6,403 nt of DNA from a bacterium (lineage in GTDB: Bacteria > Elusimicrobiota > Elusimicrobia > Elusimicrobiales > UBA9959), in assembly GCA_021845705.1 (NCBI GenBank), contig JAJZVJ010000152.1, positions 1 through 6,403 on the forward strand. The letters are read 5' to 3'. The notes under the pieces are model-generated. The model worked only from the letters and a program-made list of their open reading frames with translations, did not search any database and was not told the origin of the DNA. This document shows positions 5,456-6,403 of the stretch, in pieces (within the stretch, counting starts at the first letter, position 1; each line of letters opens with the position of its first letter). The position numbers were made by a program, and so were the translations under genes.

Positions 5456-6403
5456 TTACAACCCGCGGATGCTTTCCAGCACCTGCCGCCTGGAATACCG
5501 GCGGACAACCAGTACCGCCAGTACCGTGGAGGCTATGGCCGCCGCGCCGAGCGGGAGCAGATAGCCCCAGGGGAAAACCAGGGCTTCCGGCGGCGGGTCG
5601 AAAACGCCCGTCAGCATCTTGACCAGCACCTGCGCCACCCCGGCGCCGAGGAACGCGCCGCCCGATACGCCGGCGGCCAGCATAAGCAGGGCCTCGCTCC
5701 AGAGGAACGCGCCCAGCTGGCCGTCTTTCGCGCCGAGCGCGGTGAGGATAGCGAACATCCGCCGGCGTTCCGCCATGCCGAACCCCAGGATGAGTCCCGC
5801 GGCGCCCGCCACCAGCAGCACGGCGAAAGCCAGTTCCAGGCGCGTCAGCCCCTGAAGGTTAACGGCCGTCAGGCTGGAGCTGATGGCGCGCTGCACGGAC
5901 CCGAGGTCGGTGACCTTTACTCCCGTAAGATCGCGGACCACGGCCTGCGCGCGCGCGGCTACAGCCGCCGGATCCCCGCCCGCGCGCAGCAGCACGATCT
6001 CCGCGCCGGGCAGGCCGGTCTTTTCAGCCAGGTAGGAAGAATTCGCCACCAGGAACGAATCCCTCGGCGCGGTCGGGAATTCCCGCGTTATCCCCACGAA
6101 GTGGAACGGCACCGTGTGGTATTTATTGTCGCCGGAAAAGATCAAACGCAGGTTCAGCAGGTCCCCCGGTTTCAGCTGGAAATCGTTCACCGTTTCCTGG
6201 GAAACCAGTACTCCGTCGGGGGTCCGCGCCAGGAGAGCCAGCGTCTCTTTGGCGTTATGACCGCTGAAATAGGCGTCGGAGATCATTGTCGCTTCGCCGA
6301 TATGCGCGGGATCTATCCCGTATATATCCTGCAGGTCGTTGCCTACGTAGGCGAAACGGTGCTGCATCGGCTGCGCGGCCTCTACGCCGGTGTCCGCCCG
6401 CAG
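5456..6403 (-). CDS. ABC transporter permease, FtsX/MacB type, C-terminal part (runs off the right edge)
   Basis: This is the C-terminal 315 residues of an FtsX-like permease, a class that couples a cytoplasmic ATPase to lipoprotein release, mechanotransmission or export. The frame is open to the last base of the window, so the Met at 6367 is not a believable start and the N-terminal TM helix and any ATPase gene lie beyond the edge. Residues 1-185 (counted from the edge) are the extracytoplasmic MacB_PCD-like domain, with AYVGNDLQDIYGIDP (18-32) and ETVNDFQLKPGDLLNL (70-85). Three TM segments follow at about 188-209, 233-262 and 280-300. The first is followed by the conserved loop AERRRMFAILTALGA (211-225), which in this family contacts the ATPase. 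The protein ends with the usual basic tail RRYSRRQVLESIRGL. FtsX-type permeases commonly have four TM helices, one N-terminal and three C-terminal, which fits. The gene is markedly GC-rich. Confidence 0.92.
   Translation of the reverse strand: MRADTGVEAAQPMQHRFAYVGNDLQDIYGIDPAHIGEATMISDAYFSGHNAKETLALLARTPDGVLVSQETVNDFQLKPGDLLNLRLIFSGDNKYHTVPFHFVGITREFPTAPRDSFLVANSSYLAEKTGLPGAEIVLLRAGGDPAAVAARAQAVVRDLTGVKVTDLGSVQRAISSSLTAVNLQGLTRLELAFAVLLVAGAAGLILGFGMAERRRMFAILTALGAKDGQLGAFLWSEALLMLAAGVSGGAFLGAGVAQVLVKMLTGVFDPPPEALVFPWGYLLPLGAAAIASTVLAVLVVRRYSRRQVLESIRGL

Noticed and set aside
6365..6367. ATG at 6367 as the true start of the ABC permease
   Set aside because: The frame stays open for 12 more codons to the window edge. 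Without the upstream part the protein would lack the N-terminal membrane helix that this family requires.

Overview
This looks like one end of an assembled metagenomic contig from a diderm (Gram-negative-type) bacterium. The evidence is a TolC-family outer membrane channel overlapping an RND efflux pump gene. Nothing in the window fixes the taxon. The mix of GC-rich and AT-richer genes and the loose ribosome binding sites suit an uncultivated lineage such as Elusimicrobiota, but that is only a guess. All five recognisable genes are on the minus strand, so they read from right to left.

In transcription order: (1) the C-terminal part of an FtsX/MacB-type ABC transporter permease, running in from the right edge (6403 to 5456); (2) a complete four-repeat DUF347 (COG4705-type) membrane protein (5321 to 4467); (3) a complete polytopic GT39/ArnT-like glycosyltransferase with a C-terminal soluble extension (4332 to 2677), clearly lower in GC than its neighbours; (4) a non-coding gap of about 450 bases containing a run of short inverted repeats between about 2437 and 2572; (5) a TolC-like outer membrane efflux protein (2222 to 969) overlapping by ATGA with (6) the N-terminal third of an RND inner-membrane pump (972 to the left edge).

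The RND gene seems to stop after 321 codons, but this is almost certainly an artefact. The first eight bases of the window are identical to the 3' end of the standard Illumina adapter, and the stop codon lies on the adapter/insert junction. The gene should be read as open at the contig end.

The tolC-RND pair is a tripartite efflux operon in which no membrane fusion protein gene is visible. The ABC permease, DUF347 protein and glycosyltransferase are separated by gaps of about 134 bases, consistent with separate or loosely linked transcription units. They show no evident shared pathway beyond all being envelope proteins. I found no convincing new defence or mobile system. The most useful observations are the adapter artefact, the exact internal repeat register of the DUF347 protein, and the hairpin-rich gap.
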